Position numbers and translations under genes: made by a program
NCBI GenBank assembly: GCA_964017065.1
Contig: OZ024792.1
Location: forward strand, 5,451,754-5,515,753
Direction: 5' to 3'
Source of the DNA: Haliclona indistincta
Lineage: Eukaryota > Porifera > Demospongiae > Haplosclerida > Chalinidae
DNA: 64,000 nucleotides
Notes under the pieces: model-generated
Seen by the model: only the letters and a program-made list of their open reading frames with translations
Told to the model about the DNA's origin: nothing
The model's database searches: none
Shown: piece after piece, positions 1 through 12,021 of the stretch
Layout: each line of letters begins with the position of its first letter
How positions within the stretch are numbered: position 1 is the stretch's first letter

Positions 1-2545
1 GTCCATCAGCGTTCCCATGATCATCAGTGGACTTGTATTTGATGTCATAGTTGTATGCTGACAGAATCACAGCCCATCGCTGCAGTCGAGCTGCTGCCAA
101 CGACGGTATCCCTTTCTTGGGTCCCAGAATTGCCACCAGCGGTTTGTGATCCGTTATCAGGAGGAACTTGCGTCCATACAGAAACCTGTGGAACTTCTTG
201 ATGCCAAAGATTAAAGACAAAGCTTCTTTCTCAATCTGGGCGTAGTTGCGTTCACTAGTGGTCAGAGTGCGTGAGGCAAATGCTATGGGATGTTCACTAC
301 CATCTGGTAGCACATGAGAAATCACTGCTCCTACACCATATGCTGAAGCATCTGCTGCTAGTGTGATAGGAAGCTTAGGATTGTAATGAGTTAGTACACC
401 TGCTGACACAATTTGCTCTTTAACATCTTCAAATGCTCTAGTACATTCTTTGGACCAATTCCATTTCTGACGAGCAGAAAGTAAGGCATTCAAGGGATGT
501 AATCGGGAGGCTAGATTGGGTATGAACTTTCCATAGTAATTCACTAATCCTAAGAATGACCGAAGCTGTTGCACATTCTCAGGGGCAGGTGCATTCACAA
601 TAGCTTCTACCTTAGATGATAGTGGGTGTATGCCATGCTCATCGACTCTATGACCCAAGTACTCAATACTGGTCAACAAAAATTCACACTTACTTCTCTT
701 GAGTCGGAACCCATGATTCTCAAGACGAGTGAACACTTCCTGTAGACTTCGTCTGTGGCTCTCTTCATCTGGACTGCTAACGAGGATGTCGTCAATGTAG
801 CATGCTACTCCGTCGATTCCTTGCAGCACAGTGTCCATGATTCTCTGAAATATAGCAGGTGCAGATGCGACTCCAAATGGAAGACGGTTGTAGACGTAGA
901 GTCCTCGCTGCGTGTTGACTGTCAGATAGGGTTTTGATGACTCATCCACTGGGATTTGGAGGTAAGCTTGAGAAAGATCCAATTTCGAGAAGATTTTTCC
1001 TCCAGACAGTGTCGAGAATAATTCTTCAGGTGTCGGCAAAGGGTACTCTTCCACATTCATCGCTTGGTTCACAGTTACTTTGTAGTCTCCGCAGAGTCTG
1101 AAACGTCCATCTTTCTTTGGAACTACTACAATTGGGGCAGCCCATTGACTATGTGAGACTGGTGAGATGATCCCCTGTTCCTCCAGACGACTGATTTCTT
1201 GGCTAACTGCTTCTTTGATTGCATAAGGTACTGGTCTTGGCTTGAAGAAGCGAGGGGTAGCATCAGATTGTATTTGAAGTGAGGCTGTGAATGGCTTGAC
1301 ACTCCCCAGTTCATCTGAGAATAGTGGTTTGTGCTTCTCAAGTAGGTCGTCCACTAGTGATATTCTTGCTGCACGTACTGCAAAAATGTTGCTCCAGTCC
1401 AGGCGTAGGTACTTGAGCCAATTTCTTCCCAGAAGACTTGGTCCATCACCAGCGACCACTACGAGTACTAGCTTCTGTTTCTGATTTCCATATCTGACTC
1501 GCATGTTGAGAGTACCAGTAACTTCCATTCGTTCGTTAGTGTATGTCTTGAGGATCAGATTGGAAGGATGCAATGTGTCATTGGGGAATACGTCACGTCT
1601 AGTTGCTTCGGATATCACTGATAGAGCTGCTCCAGTGTCGACTTCCATGTCGAGAAATTTTCCGTTGAGTTGCAACTGGACTACTATAGGGTCAGGTGAT
1701 CGCTTGACCAGGTTGTGTATTTTGAAACCTTCATCACTGCTCTCCTCTGAAGACTGTTCAGCATTCTGTACGAGGTGCGTCTTCGACTTTTGTTTCTTGG
1801 AAACGGAGGAGGCCTTTGAGCGGCAAACCGATGCAATGTGTCCTGTCTTTCCGCAGGCGTGGCATTGAGCATCTTTAAATTTGCACTCGCTTGAACCATG
1901 GTTTGAGCGTCCACATCTGTAGCAAGGTTGTTGCTGATCACGATTGTGCTTGGTAGTGCTTGTCTGCGGTTTGCTCTTCTGAAAACGACCTTTACTCAGC
2001 TTGTGCACTGATAAGTCTGGTCTTTTGAAGGCTCGGGTGTCTTGGTCAGCAGCTTCCATAGCTCTGGCTGTCTCAATTGCCTTGGCGTACGTTAATGCTG
2101 TTTCAGACAGTAGTCGGCGTTGGATAGCTTCGTGTCGTAGACCACACACAAAACGATCACGTAGCGTCTCCTGTAGCACGGTGCCAAATTTGCAGTTGAC
2201 TGCCAACTTCCTCAGCGCGGCGTCGTACTCGGCTACACTTTCGCCTACTTCTTGATTTCGCTTGTGGAATTGAAATCTCTCTGCTATGGTCGATCTTTTG
2301 GGCAGAAAATGGTCATTCAACTTTGTTGAAATTTCTTCGAAGGACTTAGTTCCTGGGGTATCTGGTGCGAGGAGATCACTAAGAGTGGCGTACGTCGATG
2401 ATCCTATGGAACTCAGTAGTATTGGTACTTTCTTGTCGTCATCGATGGTATTAGCCTTGAAGTACAGTGTCACTCTTTCCAGGTAGGCCTTGATTGACTC
2501 TGATTCAGGTTGAAATTCCTGTAGCTTTCCATAAACTGCAGCCAT
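1..2545 (-). CDS. Gag-Pol polyprotein (retrotransposon), 3' end outside window
   Basis: One open frame of about 848 codons runs from the ATG at 2545 to the window edge with no stop, so gag and pol are fused without a frameshift. In order: a capsid-like Gag region; two CCHC zinc knuckles (CYRCGRSNHGSSEC and CHACGKTGHIASVC) near 1818-1925; an aspartic protease with DTGAALSVIS near 1640; reverse transcriptase with the catalytic box YIDDILV near 790-815; and an RNase H domain with the VLADASA-like and TDHKP-like signatures in the first 350 bases. Integrase would follow outside the window. The nearest ORF-decided start is the ATG just after the leader; no other in-frame ATG lies between it and the LTR. 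This is a replication polyprotein of a Ty3/gypsy (Metaviridae-type) element, not a host gene. Confidence 0.88.
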   Translation of the reverse strand, partial: MAAVYGKLQEFQPESESIKAYLERVTLYFKANTIDDDKKVPILLSSIGSSTYATLSDLLAPDTPGTKSFEEISTKLNDHFLPKRSTIAERFQFHKRNQEVGESVAEYDAALRKLAVNCKFGTVLQETLRDRFVCGLRHEAIQRRLLSETALTYAKAIETARAMEAADQDTRAFKRPDLSVHKLSKGRFQKSKPQTSTTKHNRDQQQPCYRCGRSNHGSSECKFKDAQCHACGKTGHIASVCRSKASSVSKKQKSKTHLVQNAEQSSEESSDEGFKIHNLVKRSPDPIVVQLQLNGKFLDMEVDTGAALSVISEATRRDVFPNDTLHPSNLILKTYTNERMEVTGTLNMRVRYGNQKQKLVLVVVAGDGPSLLGRNWLKYLRLDWSNIFAVRAARISLVDDLLEKHKPLFSDELGSVKPFTASLQIQSDATPRFFKPRPVPYAIKEAVSQEISRLEEQGIISPVSHSQWAAPIVVVPKKDGRFRLCGDYKVTVNQAMNVEEYPLPTPEELFSTLSGGKIFSKLDLSQAYLQIPVDESSKPYLTVNTQRGLYVYNRLPFGVASAPAIFQRIMDTVLQGIDGVACYIDDILVSSPDEESHRRSLQEVFTRLENHGFRLKRSKCEFLLTSIEYLGHRVDEHGIHPLSSKVEAIVNAPAPENVQQLRSFLGLVNYYGKFIPNLASRLHPLNALLSARQKWNWSKECTRAFEDVKEQIVSAGVLTHYNPKLPITLAADASAYGVGAVISHVLPDGSEHPIAFASRTLTTSERNYAQIEKEALSLIFGIKKFHRFLYGRKFLLITDHKPLVAILGPKKGIPSLAAARLQRWAVILSAYNYDIKYKSTDDHGNADG

Positions 2546-2577
2546 AGCTGTGAGTTCTTTACTCTCGTCGCCAAATG

Positions 2578-2822
2578 TGATATCGTACTTAAAATATTTG
2601 TATTAACTCAACAATGCAAGTACAAACCAAGAACTGAACTAAAAATGTACAAAAACTACCAGGGCTTAAATAGGGAGAACAGTGTGAAATGAACAGACAG
2701 ACAGACAGTCAGCATTCTACACATTAGACATAAATTAACACAAAGACTGTTCTCATGAGAGATATTACAAAACACAACTAATCAACACAAATAACAGAGT
2801 CACATTAACAGAGTCACCACAA
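2578..2822 (-). repeat. putative 5' LTR of the retrotransposon
   Basis: Read on the - strand, this stretch begins TGTGG and ends ATATCA, next to the leader. It contains a TATA-like TATTTAAG about 90 bases before its end and a run of ACAG/CTGT repeats. The partner LTR is outside the window, so the right boundary is an estimate based on where the foldback-family sequence begins. Confidence 0.5.
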
Positions 2823-2970
2823 TCGAGATCTACCTGTATTGCAAGTTTCAGTGCTTAGTAGCAAGCGGTTGCTGAGATACGCATTGCGGACACACAAACA
2901 CACACACACACACACACACAAACGAACAGACTACTGTATGCCTCGTGGCTCCGCCCACACCTCGGCATAA
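2823..2970. repeat. fragment of local foldback (MITE) family with CA microsatellite
   Basis: The segment matches the ends of elements at 8500-8660 and 9720-9845: a CTACCTGYATTGCAAGTTT core, a (CA)n tract at 2890-2920, and the signature hairpin around 2938-2968 (ATGCCTCGTGGC...), here slightly altered. Its left part is cut by the LTR retrotransposon. Confidence 0.6.
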
Positions 2971-3035
2971 TAATTGTCACAGTCTATATATAATCTTTCA
3001 TTTAAAGGCTATGATGTAGTTTTTACATTCTATAG

Positions 3036-6000
3036 TATTGTCATCATGTATTAATGGAACAGTTCGACTGATGAATGGGTCTACATCAGATGAGGGAAGA
3101 GTTGAAGTGTGTGTTAATGGAGAGTGGGGGACAGTGTGTGGCAGTGGTTGGGATCGAAGAGAAGCTGAGGTTGTTTGTAGACAATTCGGATACAATCCTT
3201 CATGTGAGTGAACATATGATACTAACATACTATTATGATCTATTTTAGGGGCTCTATACTTTCGCTCCTCAAGATTTGGTGATGGCTCGCTACCTATTCT
3301 AGCTCAGTCATACAGTTGTACAGGAACTGAGAGTAGTCTGACCAGCTGCAGTGGAGGGACAACAGGATACTCAAGCTGCCACTATGGTGGAGCAGCTGGT
3401 GTACGCTGCTTCAGTAGGTTACACTATCATGTTGTATCAATGATATTACTCTAGTATTGTAGGAAGCACAGGTTGTGTGAATGGAACAGTTCGTCTGGTC
3501 AATGGAAGAAGAGCCAGTGAAGGATCTGTTCAGATATGTGTTAATGGAGTCTGGGGACAAGTGTGTGGAGGTCAATGGTCTTCCAATAATGTAAGAGTCG
3601 TGTGTCGCCAACTGGGATACTCTACAACAGGTGCGAAACCATAGAATTACCTCAACAATGTACCTTTTCCTCAACTCCAGTGTATAGTCACAGCTATAAT
3701 CTGTTCACTGGAGTAGCTCCTCAACCAATAATATATGACAGAATATCATGTAATGGTAGTGAACAAACACTGTCAGCTTGTAGTAAGAATGTGTACTACC
3801 ATCACAGCACTTGCTCTATCACTTATACTGTTGAAGCAGTCTGTGAAAGTAAATTATATTTTTTCAGTATTCATCTAATCTTGTTTCTTATAGTTCCAAC
3901 CAACTGCACTTCTGATGCTGTTCGACTGGTGAATGGTAGCAGTGATAGAGAGGGAATAGTAGAGGTGTGTTACCAGGGAGTGTGGACTACTGTGGATGGT
4001 TTATATTGGGATTATCGTGATGCTCATGTTCTGTGTCATCAACTAGGGTACCAAGATACATGTGAGTAAATTAATAGAAATAAAAATTAATGTCTCTAAT
4101 AAACCTGTAGGGGCTTTTGCAATTAGGAGTATAACTTCGGACAGTAGTAACAGAATGTTTTTCAGTTACGACTGTAGTGGTAATGAAGCATCACTCCAGT
4201 CATGCCCAAAAAATACATTAAATGGCGATGTTCAATATTGGTACTACAGACCAAGAGCTGCAGTGGAATGTCAACAAATGAACATAAACCTTACAAGTAA
4301 GACTCGTCATTGCATCAGCTCATGATACAAAGGCTTATACATGCAGTCACATGTACAATGGAGGGTGCTACTCGTCTAGTGAATGGTTCCACTGAGAGAG
4401 AAGGAAGAGTGGAGGTGTGTCAGGATGGATACTGGGGGACAATCTGTAATGACTCATGGACTGAGGAGGATGCTTATGTGGTGTGCAGACAAATGTTTGG
4501 ACAAAATACATTGAGTTAGAAATAACTTGTTTTATTGTATACTTACATGATGCTAATATCTGCTCATAGGAGCTGTTCCTATCACTGATGGTCGTTATGG
4601 TAAGGGAGTGGGTCGTTATGGTAAGGGAGTGGGACCAGTTCACATGAGCAGTGTTAGATGTGATGGACATGAGATGAGGTTGAAAAATTGCAGTCATAGC
4701 AATGGAATGGAAGCTACGAATTGCCATCATGATAGAGATGCTGGAGTACTGTGTGAAGGTATATAGGTATTCATACATGTGCTATGATTATTCCTGACCT
4801 TATTACATGTATAGCTGAATCTCCAACTCACTATGATGTTTCTATTGAGGCATCTGATGAACCATATTTCATTGGTAGTAAGAACACTATGCACTGTAAT
4901 GTGTCTCCTAGGCCACACCAACCAGTCACCTACCAGTGGAGAACCACTGCTCGTTATTTAGGAGTCATCCTATCAGATACTAGTGCAGTCTCACCTAATG
5001 CTACTGTAGTGATTCAATCATCAGTCACTAAGTATGTATACTGTTACTGTATTGTCAAACAGACTGGAACCACTATTGGGACTGGAGTCATCAGGATAGT
5101 AGTAAACAGTGAGAACTATCATCATTGTTACAATTGATGTTGTTGATCGGTCACTATAGATATCCTCCAGCCAGCAGTTCCTGTACCATTGATGGCTACT
5201 ACTGGCTCTGATATCACTCTGAGAGTGAGTGTGACTGAGACAGGCAGAAGCGCTTACCTGCGAGAGCTGACCTGGTATCACAATGGAGTGAAGATCAACC
5301 CAACTATTAACACTAGACTCAACCTCACCAGTGACAATACATCACTGAGCATCAGTAGTGTTACTGATAGTGATAGTGGCCAGTACTCTGTGCAGTATGA
5401 TGGTCTGAGACTATACCCTTATGATAGTGACTGTGAGAGACAAGCACTTGATCTGTTTAGACACTATCCATGCACTACTAGCACCAGCTGTACTATATCT
5501 ATCAACACATGGTGAGGAAAAACTAAACTTTTTTTGAAATTTTTGAAATATAATGTGCATAGACCGGTGCATATACCGCTGCATAGACCACAAAAAACTA
5601 AACTGCTATGATCATACTCTGCTATGAATCGTACTCTTATACTACTACAGGTATAGGAATATTTTCTGACAATTCGGTAGCAACATTATCAGTGTCACGG
5701 AAAAATCTTTTTAACAGTACCTTTCCCAAGGTCGATATTTCAGTAAATATTACTGCTGATGACTACTTAGGTGTATCATATCGCTGGTTTCACAATGGTA
5801 TCTTACTTCCTACATCTTCTACAACCACAGCAAGTGAAACTGATTCTAGATAATCCCTCTTTACTCAATGATAGTGTGTATGAGACACAACTGATAACAA
5901 GTACATTTACAAAGCTGACCTGTGACAACCCATCACAATACTTCTGGTTCATGGGAACAAGTACTGTGATCATTAGAAGTGACATTCAGCAGCTACTGTA

Positions 6001-7203
6001 CTATGGTAATAATTTTTATTATCTAATTGAGTTAAAAAAATCTGTAAAACTTTTCTCATAATAGAAACTCCATTGACTGAGTTCACAGCTGAGAGCAGCT
6101 CTCTCCCAGCTACCCACACCACTACACTAACCTGCACTGCTACAGGAGGATATCCACCAGTGGACAGTATAACACTGTACAAGAACAATGAGCTCATCAT
6201 GAGGACCTCATCTGGTGTACTACATTACAACACTACCACATCATCTCAGTATGGTAGATATCAATGTGTGATTGATTCAGTAATACACTCTGTACAAAAG
6301 TCATTACTTTTACAAGAAGAAGGTATAATGATGTTATTAAGGTTTTGACTCATTAATTGTTATTTTGTATAGAACATTTGACAATTGTGTTTGAAGTTCA
6401 AGACTGTTCTATGTGGGCTGTAAGTATATGCATAATAATAATATTGTTATAATTATTTGTTTGAAGGGATTTAGTCTACAAAAATTTGAGAAAGCTCTTT
6501 CTAGATTTGTTGGTGAAATTCCTGATGCAGCTGCCCTGTTTATAAACTCATCACTATCCTGCTCCTCCTCCTCCTCCCTCACCTTCTCCTCCACACTTAC
6601 TTACTCCTCTGATGATGCCTCTCTCACTGCAACTGATCTCATCAATCGCATTAATTCACAGCTAACATCAGCTCTTGTTTCAGTGAATGGAATTTAACTT
6701 CACGTGATGGAGATGAGCAGTGACAGGACAACAACAATGACATCTTTACTGGTTGGACTCTTTCTTGGAGGATTCGGGTCATCAGCACTCATATTGCTGA
6801 TTGTGATTGTCATTATACTGTGAGTTTGTATAAGTTATGAAAAGTCAATGAAAGTGTATTTCTTGTTAACAGGATAATTTTTAAGTGTTGTCGAAGAAAG
6901 CAATACAACCTCGATATCAGCACTGAAGCTCGCTACTGTTCCAGTGCTCAAGCTGTGAAACTATCAAAAGCTCCTCAAACCACGCCAGTTCCTGAACCAC
7001 CAACTTCTTGTCCTCCACCACCTCTAAAACCAAAGAAGAAACAAGCTGCTTTGCCCAAGGCTCCACCAAAAGTTCCACAAGCAATGTTGTGGGACAACCC
7101 TTCCTATGGATACACTAATCGTGATGATCCTGAAATGTATGAAGAACTTAATGTTGAAGTGAGCAACAAAGAAGAGTATGGTGGAGAGTACGAGTGCATC
7201 TGA
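3036..7203 (+). pseudogene. receptor unit 1: SRCR-Ig transmembrane receptor, 5' incomplete, frameshifted, distinct cytoplasmic tail
   Basis: Exons: SRCR4 3036-3203, 3249-3413; SRCR5 3463-3630, 3681-3848; SRCR6 3894-4061, 4111-4296; SRCR7 4347-4514, 4570-4758; Ig1 4815-5108; Ig2 5160-5511; Ig3 5651-6005; Ig4 6065-6322; linker 6373-6419; membrane-proximal module plus TM 6477-6819; tail 6873-7203. SRCR7 carries a 7-residue tandem duplication (GRYGKGV twice, near 4590-4631). Lesions relative to the other units: a 4-base insertion in Ig2 (about 5468) leading to a TGA at 5513-5515, an 11-base deletion in Ig3 (about 5823), and an in-frame TAA at 6695-6697 just before the TM helix. The tail is unlike the others: CCRRK after the helix, PPPPLKPKKK (SH3-ligand type), DNPSYGY, MYEELNV and a C-terminal YECI. 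Probably a pseudogene, or a secreted or alternatively spliced form. The missing 5' exons may be left of the retrotransposon. Confidence 0.7.
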
Positions 7204-7355
7204 ACTTCAGCCTTAAAAAGTGACAATTTGTAGTTAGTAAACTGTGATTGTCTGTAATAACTTTAGTAGCAGAACTCTTAGTATAATGTGATTGATATAA
7301 TAATGTGATTGGTGCGGATAGTATTACATTAAACTAAAAAACATGCTGAATAAAA
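7204..7355 (+). terminator. 3' UTR of unit 1 with AATAAA at 7349-7354
   Basis: The only canonical poly(A) signal after the unit 1 stop is AATAAA at 7349-7354, at the edge of the repeat zone. The 3' UTR shows no similarity to those of units 2-5, matching the different tail exon. Confidence 0.35.
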
Positions 7356-8132
7356 TGAAGCACCAAAGGTGCAGATGCCTCGGTGCAGTACATGTAGCAT
7401 GTATGGCATTCAATTAGCAGATGCATAATTATGACAGCACGTATATATGCATGCAGTAAATCCACGGAAGGATCAAAACAGTAACATGAAAGCATGCAAT
7501 GTAAGCTGCAGTAGAAACAAGTTAAAGTATACTGCAACAAGACTACTGCACTCATTGCTGTGAGAATACTGCTACAAATATCAACAAACACAACTATCCA
7601 CCATTCTACAAACACAGCAACTGCAGATGCATGTATACAGGATTTCTGTACAGCAGTCACAATGCTTTAGTTATGCAATCAGAAGCCAATCAGTGCTAAC
7701 CACAATTCAACTGGGCGTGTCTACAGTGTTTAGCACAGCACACGCATACCACGAGCTAGATAGCTTGCATAGCTTGCTTACACGACTTCTCTGGACCTGC
7801 GCTGCTATCCTGTAGTAAAATTCTAACCTATCAGCTTCTAGGCAGTCAACTGTGGACAGCTTTGCCTTTGGAGAAGTCCAGATCGCCAGCAACGGTAAAC
7901 AAAGTAAGCAAACCGCGCCATAACTCAAGAACGAAGCTTCGTATACAACTTTCACATGTTCAAAAGCGAGATAATATCATGTTCTACTTACATTGCCAGT
8001 TCCAAAGCTTAACTTTCAGCGTACACTAAGATACTGAAGTAACAGACGGAAAAATGCACCATTGGTGCTGGTTATGCCTCGGTGGATGTTAAAATTTGAG
8101 CATGTAATGCTATAACAGAGTAATATTCATAT

Positions 8133-8579
8133 TCATCAGCTGCAGCATTCGAATATAGCACGAGGAGAAGCAATATAGCAAACTTGTAGTTATGCAATCA
8201 GAAGCCAAACAGTGCTGAGTATTATTAATATTATTTTAATTAACTGGGCGTGCCTATGCATTGAATGGCAGTAACCTGCCGGGTTCTGGTTGCAAGTAGC
8301 TTCCTCGCGCAGTTTCTACGGACCTGCGCTGCCATCATGTAGTATAAATTTAACCTACAAGCTACTAGGCAGTCTGCTGTGAGTAGTTTTGTTTTCTGAG
8401 AAGTCCTGATCGTCAGCAAAGCCATCTATAGGTGAGCAAACCGCGCCATAACTCTAGAACAAAGCTTTGCATCGAACTTTCGCTAATACACAACCGAGAT
8501 AATGTCGAGTTATACCTGCATTGCAAGTTTGAGAGCTCACCGTTCAGCGTGCGCCGCAAAAATGGTGTAACAGACAGAC
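8133..8579 (+). repeat. direct repeat copy A (447 bp)
   Basis: Nearly identical to 11537-11983 at an offset of exactly 3404 bases, with only a few substitutions (for example GAGGAGAAG against GAGCAGAAG). It contains CAGTGCTGAGTATTATTAAT and the core CTGCATTGCAAGTTT. It belongs to the same foldback family. Confidence 0.85.
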
Positions 8580-11536
8580 AGAATGACAGACAGAATGACA
8601 GACAGAATGACAGACAACGCGATTACAGTATGCCTCGTGGCTCCGCCCACCGAGGCATAAAAAGCACCAAGGTGCTGATGCCTCGGTGCAGTCATAAAAC
8701 TAAAAGTTATAACAAAAATACGCTGAACTAAAACATACACAGCAACAAACTGCAGCTGTTATACCTTGCTGTACAGCAATCACAATAGTTGTGCAATGCA
8801 ATTCCTGTATGATGAAATTAAAGCTGAAGAGCGCTGCAACAAGCTGCAATACAGCAGTGCACTGTTTGCAGAATAAGTTAGTGCAACTATGCAATCAGAA
8901 GCCTAGCAGTGCTAACCACATGGAATTCAGTTGGGCGTGCCTATAATCAACACAGCACGTGAGCGCTGGTTGATAGCTTGCTGGAGCTGGCGCTGCTTAG
9001 CGATAGCACGATTGATTTCTCAGCACTCACTGTACTACCTTGAGTACAGAATTGTCTTACAAGCTGTGAAGAAGACTATAGTGGACAGCTTTATCTTCAG
9101 CGAAGTCCCACAATGCTGAGCGAGTCCAGCAATGCCATTCAAGGTAACGAAGCTTTGGAACCAAAAGTCTATCAATTCAATTCCGAGGCAACACCGAGTT
9201 GAACATGTATTGCTAGTATCAGCGCTTAGTTTTTCGCCGACGCGGAGTTCTGCCTGCGGACAGAACGAATGAAGCACCTAAGGTGCAGATGCCTCGGTGG
9301 AATGACATTATATCCACAAACACAACTATCCACCATTCCACAAACACAGCAACTGCAGATGCATGCATACAGGATTTCTGTACAGCAATCACAATTCAGT
9401 GCTTTAGTTATGCAATCAGAAGCCAATCAGTGCTGACCACAATTCAACTGGGCGTGTCTACAATGTTCATTACAGCACACGCATACCACGAGCGAGATAG
9501 CTTCCATAGCTTGCTTACACGATTTCTCTGGACCTGCGCTGCTATCCTGTAATAAAATTCTAACCTATCAGCTTCTAGGCAGTCAACTGTGGACAGCCTT
9601 GCCTTCGGAGAAGTCCAGATCGCCAGCAACGGCAAACAAAGTAAGCAAATCGCGCCATAACTCTAGAACAAAGCTTTGTATCTAAATTTCGCTAGTTCAC
9701 ATTCGAGATAATATCGATTTCTACCTGCATTGCAAGTTTCAGAGCTTATCTTTCAACGTGCGCCGCAAAAATGATGTAACAGACAGACAGAACGACAGAC
9801 AGCCCGATTACAGTATGCCTCGTGGCTCCGCCCACCGAGGCATAAAAATGCACCATTGGTGCTGGTTATGCCTCGGTGGATGTTAAAATTTGAGCATGTA
9901 ATGCTATAACAGAGTAATGTTCATATTTATGCCTCGGTGGGCGGAGCCACGAGGCATACAGTAATCGCGTTGTCTGTCGTTCACTCATTATGCCTCGGTG
10001 GGCGGAGCCACGAGGCATACAGTAGTCGTGTTGTGTGTGTGTGTATCTGTCCGTTGCCGGCATAGCGCATCGCACGCTAAAAACTAAGCGCTGATATCAG
10101 CAATACAGGTAGAAATCGCTATTTGCTCGGAACTGAATTTATAAATTGTTGGTTCTAAAGCTCCGTTCGTGAGTTATGGCGTGAGATGCTTACCTCGATG
10201 GCTATTCCCGGCTATCTGGACTCCTCTAAAGACAAAACAGTTTACAGCTGACTGCCTTACAGCTAGTGAGTTCGTTTGTACTACAAAACAGCTTGGTAGG
10301 TCCGGCGAAATTCTCTCGAAGGCCTACAGCTCGAGCTTGAGCTACAGTAGTTGCTGATGATCTAGAGTTCTCCGTAGACAAAACTATCCACAGTTGACTG
10401 CCTAGAAACTGATAAGTCACAGGATAGCAGCGTAGGACGCTATCTCGCTCGTGTATGTGCTGTGCCGTGCTCTGCACTCGAATTGAACTTTATAGACACG
10501 CCCAGTTGAATTAGTGGTCAGCACTGATTGGCTTCTGATTGCATAACTATTATACTGCATTGTGATTGCTGTACAGAAAGGTACAACAGCTGCAGTACTA
10601 TTCCACCGAGGCATCTGCACCTTTGGTGCCTAGTTCTGTCTGTCTGTCTGTCTGTTATACAATTTTTGCAGCGCACGCTGAACGGTGAGCTCTGAAACTT
10701 GCAATGCAGGTAGAACTCGATATAATCTCTGTTTTGAACTAGCGAAAGTTTGATACAAAGCTTCGTTCTACAATTATGGCGTGGTTTGCCTTTGGTGCCC
10801 GTTTTTGGCGATCTGGATTTCTGTGAAGTGAACACTATTCACAGTTACCTGTTTTATATTGAATAATTTCTTTTTCACTTCTAACAGCGCGATAGGCCAT
10901 TAGAAAACAGCACAAACTTTCAGAACTCGCTCGATCGAACTCGCTAGCTAGGTCTAGACACGCCCATTAATTGTTGATGTAAAGACAAAAATGTATATTG
11001 CTGGCTGCCTTACAGCTAGTGAGTTCGCCTTTACTTCAGAACAGCACGGTAGACTTGTATATGAAGCTGCGTCAGTTCTCGAGTTATGGCGTAGCTTTGC
11101 TTACCTCTCGATCGATGGCCGTTGCTGGCGATCTAGAGTTCTCCGTAGACAAAACTATTCACAGTTGACTGCCTAGAAGCTGATAGTTTACATTGTATGT
11201 CTAAAGAAATTGTGCAAGCAAGTTATGGACGCTATCTCGCTCGTTGTACGTGCTGTGCCCTGAACATTATAGACACGCCCAGTTGAATTAGTGGTCAGCA
11301 CTGATTGGCTTCTGATTGCATAACTATTATACTGCATTGTGATTGCTGTACAGAAAGGTACAACAACTGCAGTTTAATTTTACTGTGTATGTTTTTATAA
11401 GTTGTTAGCCACTAACATAGTGTTCAACTAGCAACAGCAGACTTTTATTACAGCTTGTGTATTTCAGTTCAGCGTATTTGCAGACAGGCATGTATGCATA
11501 ACATTTCACCGAGGCATAAGCACCTTCGGTGCCTAG

Positions 11537-11983
11537 TCATCAGCTGCAGCATTCGAATATAGCACGAGCAGAAGCAATATAGCAAACTTGTAGTTATGCA
11601 ATCAGAAGCCAAACAGTGCTGAGTATTATTAATATTATTTTAATTAACTGGGCGTGCCTATGCATTGAATGGCAGTAACCTGCCGGGTTCTGGTTGCAAG
11701 TAGCTTCCTCGCGCAGTTTCTACGGACCTGCGCTGCCATCATGTAGTATAAATTTAACCTACAAGCTACTAGGCAGTCTGCTGTGAGTAGTTTTGTTTTC
11801 TGAGAAGTCCTGATCGTCAGCAAAGCCATCTATAGGTGAGCAAACCGCGCCATAACTCTAGAACAAAGCTTTGCATCGAACTTTCGCTAATACACAACCG
11901 AGATAATGTCGAGTTATACCTGCATTGCAAGTGTGAGAGCTCACCGTTCAGCGTGCGCCGCAAAAATGGTGTAACAGACAGAC
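11537..11983 (+). repeat. direct repeat copy B (447 bp)
   Basis: Partner of the copy at 8133-8579. The near-identity over 447 bases in an otherwise diverged zone suggests very recent transposition or a local duplication. Confidence 0.85.
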
Positions 11984-12021
11984 TGACAGACAGAAGAACG
12001 TTTGCACGCTCACTGAAATGC

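Larger units (their letters stand above)
1..2822 (-). mobile_element. Ty3/gypsy-type LTR retrotransposon, 5' half
   Basis: The element reads right to left: a putative 5' LTR, a short leader with the motif TTTGGCGACGAG, then a Gag-Pol ORF that leaves the window at base 1. Integrase and the 3' LTR are outside. The right side abuts a fragment of the local foldback family, followed by intron sequence homologous to the intron before SRCR4 in the other receptor units. It therefore most likely inserted in the SRCR3-SRCR4 intron of unit 1, and exons for the signal peptide and SRCR1-3 may lie further left. The ORF is undamaged, which suggests a young copy. Confidence 0.85.
7356..12000. mobile_element. 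cluster of foldback/MITE-like elements (GCCTCGGTGGGCGGAGCC family)
   Basis: About 4.6 kb of interdigitated copies of one non-coding family. Recurrent parts are short hairpins such as GCACCAAAGGTGC followed by ATGCCTCGGTG (7361, 8667, 9270; inverted near 10612 and 11510), a core CTGCATTGCAAGTTT, CAGACAGA-rich tracts, and a 29-bp palindrome of the form ATGCCTCGTGGC...GGCAT at 8630-8658, 9815-9843, 9929-9957 and 9990-10018. The motif TTGCATAACTATTATACTGC and its complement occur in both orientations. Only small, stop-rich ORFs are present and none resembles a transposase, so these look like non-autonomous DNA elements. Confidence 0.75.

Noticed and set aside
8240..8425. Identical 61-codon ORFs at 8240-8425 and 11644-11829
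   Set aside because: Their identity follows from the 447-bp repeat. No protein motif, and the frame is not kept in other family copies.
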